Origin: Streptomyces sp. T12
GTDB taxonomy: Bacteria; Actinomycetota; Actinomycetes; Streptomycetales; Streptomycetaceae
Assembly: GCF_028736035.1 (NCBI RefSeq)
Contig: NZ_CP117866.1
Span: 10,333,001-10,397,000 of the forward strand
Length of the DNA stretch: 64,000 nt
Reading direction: 5' to 3'
Shown: piece after piece, positions 60,158 through 64,000 of the stretch
Position numbering within the stretch: position 1 is the first letter of the stretch
Layout of the letters: each line of letters opens with the position of its first letter
Notes under the pieces: model-generated
Seen by the model: the letters and a program-made list of their open reading frames with translations, nothing else
What the model was told of the DNA's origin: nothing
Databases searched by the model: none
Program-made: the position numbers and the translations under genes

Positions 60158-61138
60158 ATGAGCATGAGTCGCACGACGCAAGTGCCGCATCGCCGCACCG
60201 CACCGGACCACCCCGGTGCGGCCCCGGCGGCCACCCGGCCCCCGGCGCGGCGCCGACCCGGCTCCCAGCAGTGGGCCGCCTGGGCCTTCCTCACCCCGGT
60301 GACCCTCTACCTCGTCCTCTTCTACGCCTATCCGCTCTGCCGCAACATCGACCTGAGCCTGCGCAACTACACCGTCCGCTCCTTCGTCCAGGGCGACGCG
60401 CCCTTCACCGGCCTGCAGAACTACCGCACCGTCCTCGACGACCCGACCTTCGCCCCGGCCCTGCTGCACACCGTGGTGTTCACCGGCGTGTGCCTGGTCT
60501 TCCAGTACGCCATCGGTCTGGCGCTCGCTGTCTTCTTCAACCAGCACTTCCGGCTCTCCGCCACGCTGCGGGCCCTGTTCCTGGTGCCCTGGCTGCTCCC
60601 GCTGATCGTGTCGGCCTCCACCTGGTCGTGGATGCTCAACAGCGACTCGGGCATCGTCAACGCCTTGTTGGGTGTCCTCGGTATCGAACCGGTGAACTGG
60701 CTGACCTCGCCGACCTGGTCACTCACCTCGGTGATCATCGCGAACATCTGGATCGGGGTGCCGTTCAACCTGGTCGTGCTCTACAGCGGCCTGCAGTCCA
60801 TCCCCGCGGGCCTGTACGAGGCCGCCGCCCTCGACGGGGCGAACGCCTGGCAGCGCTTCTGGCGCATCACCTTCCCGCTGCTGCGCCCGGTGTCCGCGAT
60901 CACCCTCCTCCTGGGGCTGGTCTACACGCTCAAGGTCTTCGACATCATCTGGATCATGACCAAGGGCGGCCCGGCGGGATCGTCCACGACCTTCGCCACC
61001 TGGTCCTACCAACTCGGCTTCGGCAACCTGCTGCCCGCCTTCGGCCCGGGCGCGGCCGTCGGCAACCTGCTGGTGGTGGCCGCCCTGGTCTTCGGCCTCC
61101 TCTACGTCCGGGTGCAGAGAAAGCAGGCGTTGTCATGA
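60158..61138 (+). CDS. sugar ABC transporter permease (MalF-like)
   Basis: 326 residues, six membrane helices after a 45-residue Pro/Arg-rich cytoplasmic N-terminus. EAA loop: LYEAAALDGANAWQRFWRIT followed by FPLLRPVSA. AGGG lies 7 bases before the ATG. Its stop overlaps the partner's ATG by 4 bases. Confidence 0.93.
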   Translation: MSMSRTTQVPHRRTAPDHPGAAPAATRPPARRRPGSQQWAAWAFLTPVTLYLVLFYAYPLCRNIDLSLRNYTVRSFVQGDAPFTGLQNYRTVLDDPTFAPALLHTVVFTGVCLVFQYAIGLALAVFFNQHFRLSATLRALFLVPWLLPLIVSASTWSWMLNSDSGIVNALLGVLGIEPVNWLTSPTWSLTSVIIANIWIGVPFNLVVLYSGLQSIPAGLYEAAALDGANAWQRFWRITFPLLRPVSAITLLLGLVYTLKVFDIIWIMTKGGPAGSSTTFATWSYQLGFGNLLPAFGPGAAVGNLLVVAALVFGLLYVRVQRKQALS

Positions 61139-61959
61139 GCCGAGACGGCAGGCGTACGTGGATGAAGTCGACGATCGGCGTGCTGCTGACCGGGGTCATG
61201 CTCTTCCCGGTCTACTGGATGCTGAACGTGTCCCTCACCCGCGACCAGGACATGCGCAAGACACCGCCGGACCTCTTCCCGGTCCACGGCACCCTGGCCG
61301 GCTATCGCACGGTCCTGGAGGAGCAGTTGCCCTACCTCGGCACCAGCCTCGTCATCGGCCTGGGCACTGTCGCCCTGACCGTGGCCGTGTCGGCCCCCGC
61401 CGGCTATGCGCTGGCCAAGCTGCGCCCGCGCGGTGGCGGGATACTGAGCTTCCTTCTCCTGGCCGCCCAGATGATCCCCGGCATCATCATGGCGATGGGC
61501 TTCTACGCCATCTACCTCCAGCTCGGCCTGCTCCAGTCCGTCCCCGGCCTGATCGTCGCCGACTCCACCCTGGCCGTCCCCTTCGCGGTGCTCATCTTCA
61601 CCGCGTTCATGTCCGGCATCCCCGGCGAGCTGCTCCAGGCGGCGCGGACGGACGGCGCCGGGGCGTTGCGCACCTTCTGGTCCGTCGTCCTGCCGATGAG
61701 CCGCAACGCCGTCGTCACGGTGTCCCTGTTCGCGTTCCTGTGGTCCTGGTCCGACTTCGTCTTCGCCGGCACCCTCGCAGGCGGCGGCGCCCACGAGCCG
61801 ATCACTCTCGGCATCTACCACTACATCGGCAACAACAACCAGGAGTGGAACGCCATCATGGCCACCGCCGTCGTCGCCTCACTGCCGGCCGCGGTCATCC
61901 TCGTCCTGGCCCAGCGCTATGTCGCCGCCGGCGTGACCGCCGGCGCGGTCAAGGACTGA
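61135..61959 (+). CDS. sugar ABC transporter permease (MalG-like)
   Basis: 274 residues, six membrane helices. EAA loop: LLQAARTDGAGALRTFWSVV followed by LPMSRNAVV, with the final VAAGVTAGAVKD typical of MalG. Translationally coupled to the MalF-like gene. No ATPase is encoded in this operon, so MsiK or a similar shared ATPase is expected. Confidence 0.93.
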   Translation: MSRDGRRTWMKSTIGVLLTGVMLFPVYWMLNVSLTRDQDMRKTPPDLFPVHGTLAGYRTVLEEQLPYLGTSLVIGLGTVALTVAVSAPAGYALAKLRPRGGGILSFLLLAAQMIPGIIMAMGFYAIYLQLGLLQSVPGLIVADSTLAVPFAVLIFTAFMSGIPGELLQAARTDGAGALRTFWSVVLPMSRNAVVTVSLFAFLWSWSDFVFAGTLAGGGAHEPITLGIYHYIGNNNQEWNAIMATAVVASLPAAVILVLAQRYVAAGVTAGAVKD

Positions 61960-61963
61960 CCTC

Positions 61964-62022
61964 CCTGCTCGAGATCCGACTTCCTGCTCGAGAACCGATC
62001 TCCCTGCGCGAGAAACGAGTGA
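61964..62022 (+). repeat. three 20-bp near-direct repeats before the GH63-like gene
   Basis: CCTGCTCGAGATCCGACTT, CCTGCTCGAGAACCGATCTC and CCTGCGCGAGAAACGAG occur head-to-tail in the 69-base gap between permease and glucosidase. They may be a minor duplication; the ribosome site of the next gene is weak. Confidence 0.6.
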
Positions 62023-62028
62023 CACTTC

Positions 62029-63756
62029 ATGACCGCCGACCGATCCGGCCCGGTCTTCTCCGTCCAGGACATCCCGTTCAGCACGTACGGGTCCTGGTTC
62101 GGCATCTCCCCGGTGCTCGCCGAGAAGACCCGCGCCGAGGACCTCCACCTCGTCTCGCACCAGAACGGCATGCACCCCGTCCTGAGCCTCGTGCCGCTGG
62201 ACTCCTCGACGGGCGAGCGGGCCGAGACCCGAGTGGAGGCGACACCGGGCCTGTTGAGCTGGATCAGCACGGCCGGCCGCGTCGACCTCGCCTACGAGTC
62301 GCCGGACACCGTACGCCTGCGCGGCACGGGACCCGCGCTGCGCGTGTCCGCGGCCGCCCGGACCCTGACCCCGTTCAGCGGCACGTACTTCTTCCACGAC
62401 GCGGCCACCGACGCGTACGTCTTCACGTCGTACGAGACCGGACGCCGCTACCGCGTCACCGTGCTGTCCGGCACGGTGACCCACACCTACGGCGATCAGG
62501 CTCTGGGCAGTGCCGACCGCGGCCTCACCGTCGCCGCCCACTCCCCTTGGGAGATCGCGGTGGAGGAACTGGACACCGCCCGCACCCCGTACACCTCGAC
62601 CGCAGCCTTCGGCAAGATCGTCGAGGCGGCGCGCAACGCCTTCGCGGGCTTCGTCGACACGGTGGCCCCCTGGCGCTCGTCCGCCACCCCGGCCGCCGAA
62701 CTGGCCGCCTACGTCCTGTGGTCGGCGACCGTACGCCCGGCAGGGCTCGTCGGCCGTCCCGCCGTACTGATGTCCAAGCACTGGATGGACAAGGTCTGGA
62801 GCTGGGACCACTGCTTCAACGCCCTGGCGCTGGCCCCCGGTTGCCCCGAGCTGGCCTGGGACCAGTACCACCTGCCCTTCGACCACCAGGACGAGACCGG
62901 GGCGCTCCCCGACTCGGTCACCCACTCCGAGATCCTCCACAACTTCGTCAAACCGCCTATCCACGGCTGGGCGTTCAGCCACCTGCGCCGCCGCCTGCCC
63001 ACGCCTCCCGATCGGACGCAACTGGCCGAGACGTACGCCAGGCTGGAGCGCTGGACACACTTCTGGCTCACCGCGCGACGCGCCCCCGGCGCGGCACTGC
63101 CCCACTACCAGCACGGCAACGACAGCGGCTGGGACAACGCCACCACTTTCTCCCCCGAACGCGTCGTCGTCACCGCCGACCTGGCCGCCTTCCTCGTCCT
63201 CCAGCTACACGAACTCGCTTACCTGGCAGCGCAGTTGGACAAGCCGGACGATGCCCGCCGATGGACGCGGACCGCCGAGACGACCCAGGCGGCGATGCTC
63301 GACGAACTCTGGGCCGGTGACCGTTTCCTCGCCCGGGGCGCCCGCAGCGGGGAGACCTGGCACAGCTCCAGCCTCCTCGACCTGATGCCCATCGTGCTGG
63401 GCGAGCACCTGCCGGCCGAGATGAGCGCCGTACTGGCCGACCGCATCGCGGCCCACCTGACCCCGTACGGGCTGGCCACCGAGCTGCCCACCTCACCGCA
63501 CTACCTCTCGGACGGTTACTGGCGTGGCCCCATCTGGGCCCCCGCCACGATCCTCATCGAGGACGGCCTGCGCCGCGCCGGCCACCACCGACTGGCGGCC
63601 GACATCAGCGCCCGCTTCCGCGCCCTGTGCGAGACGCACGGCTTCGCCGAGAACTTCGACGCCCTGACCGGGTCGGGGCTGCGCGACCGCGCCTACACCT
63701 GGACCGCCGGCAGCTACCTCATCCTCGCCGAGGCACACGCAGGCCGCGGCGACTGA
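62029..63756 (+). CDS. cytoplasmic alpha-glycosidase, GH63-like (amylo-alpha-1,6-glucosidase-type annotation)
   Basis: 575 residues, no signal peptide. An N-terminal beta-sandwich (1-200; VQDIPFSTYGSWFGISP), then an (alpha/alpha)6 barrel with WSWDHCFNALALAPGCPEL. The probable general acid is Asp369 in NDSGWDNAT and base Glu541 in FAENFDALTGSGLRD, the GH63 pattern (YgjK, mannosylglycerate hydrolase relatives). It probably cleaves an imported alpha-gluco- or alpha-mannosyl-oligosaccharide. Last gene of the LacI-ABC operon. Ligand not determinable from sequence. Confidence 0.85.
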   Translation: MTADRSGPVFSVQDIPFSTYGSWFGISPVLAEKTRAEDLHLVSHQNGMHPVLSLVPLDSSTGERAETRVEATPGLLSWISTAGRVDLAYESPDTVRLRGTGPALRVSAAARTLTPFSGTYFFHDAATDAYVFTSYETGRRYRVTVLSGTVTHTYGDQALGSADRGLTVAAHSPWEIAVEELDTARTPYTSTAAFGKIVEAARNAFAGFVDTVAPWRSSATPAAELAAYVLWSATVRPAGLVGRPAVLMSKHWMDKVWSWDHCFNALALAPGCPELAWDQYHLPFDHQDETGALPDSVTHSEILHNFVKPPIHGWAFSHLRRRLPTPPDRTQLAETYARLERWTHFWLTARRAPGAALPHYQHGNDSGWDNATTFSPERVVVTADLAAFLVLQLHELAYLAAQLDKPDDARRWTRTAETTQAAMLDELWAGDRFLARGARSGETWHSSSLLDLMPIVLGEHLPAEMSAVLADRIAAHLTPYGLATELPTSPHYLSDGYWRGPIWAPATILIEDGLRRAGHHRLAADISARFRALCETHGFAENFDALTGSGLRDRAYTWTAGSYLILAEAHAGRGD

Positions 63757-63829
63757 TTCCCAGGTGGGGAGCGACCACTCTCGCGGCCGGCCTTCGGGCG
63801 CGGACCGCATCCAGGGCGGCGGGCAGGGA

Positions 63830-63925
63830 CGTCCAGTTTCTGCGCGGTGCCGGCGAGCAGGGTGACGTCGAAGCCGCGGGTGCCGAAGGTGCGGGCGATG
63901 GCCTGCGCTCCCCATGAGGTCGGCC
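63830..63925 (-). pseudogene. fragment of an SDR-family oxidoreductase gene
   Basis: On the minus strand one frame reads TSWGAQAIARTFGTRGFDVT then LLAGTAQKLDVPA, resembling the first cofactor-binding strand-helix-strand of an SDR (GxGxxIARxFGxRGFDVxLLARTxxKLD). The TGxxxGxG start is damaged and the rest is replaced by unrelated sequence. Too short to be a gene; a remnant, or chance resemblance. Confidence 0.45.
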
Positions 63926-64000
63926 GACAATGGGCAGTGGATCGCATGTCCGGCCCGCCCACGACGCCGCGGCGGTGTCGACCCGAGAGGAACGTGCTGA

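Noticed and set aside
63757..64000. Possible start of a new gene at the right edge
   Set aside because: Only an SDR-like fragment on the minus strand is seen; no ribosome site plus start codon leads into a recognisable frame before the window ends.

Overview
The window is very GC-rich, with dense ATGA-type start/stop overlaps, strong G/C preference at third codon positions, many LacI, TetR and PucR regulators, Tat-dependent sugar-binding lipoproteins and large secreted carbohydrases. All of this points to a Streptomyces-like actinomycete chromosome, probably an accessory or arm region. I see no tRNA, rRNA, CRISPR array, prophage or transposase.

Layout. (a) 1-9.2 kb: a catabolic acyl-CoA cluster: a SCO6745-family protein and an alpha/beta hydrolase (minus), then thiolase, HAD phosphatase, acyl-CoA ligase, TetR regulator, SDR, ACAD10/11-type acyl-CoA dehydrogenase and a second SDR (plus). 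Three promoters in it share one unusual motif. (b) 9.2-16.6 kb: a TetR-PucR regulator pair divergent from a complete branched-chain-amino-acid-type ABC transporter (livGFHMK order), whose LivM carries a 36-bp tandem-repeat tail. (c) 16.7-21.4 kb: a PAS-PAS-GAF-SpoIIE-HATPase phosphatase and a DUF485/sodium-solute symporter pair. (d) 21.7-33.4 kb: a sugar island with GH42 beta-galactosidase, ABC sugar importer, LacI regulator, GH93-like arabinanase and GH2 beta-galactosidase, consistent with arabinogalactan or pectin side-chain use. (e) 33.4-43.3 kb: a minisatellite, secreted streptogrisin-like protease, poly-gamma-glutamate hydrolase, M36 metalloprotease with a coupled lipoprotein, a beta-propeller lipoprotein, two small secreted proteins and an alpha/beta hydrolase. 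(f) 43.4-50.3 kb: an NB-ARC STAND ATPase, a glycosyltransferase-like gene whose 5' end is an 18-copy heptanucleotide repeat, and an MmyB-type regulator divergent from an MFS exporter. (g) 50.4-53.1 kb: a family 2 encapsulin operon (shell with a cyclic-nucleotide-binding-like domain, plus cysteine desulfurase cargo). (h) 53.5-63.8 kb: a second sugar island: a large secreted clan GH-A-like enzyme divergent from LacI-ABC importer-GH63-like glucosidase, with four CGAACCGGTTCG operators between.

The best targets for follow-up are the encapsulin operon with its unusual shell/cargo pairing, the heptanucleotide tract that could switch a gene on and off, the shared promoter/operator motif of the acyl-CoA cluster, and the lipoprotein translationally coupled to the M36 protease. 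All functions are inferred by reading motifs; no database search was possible.
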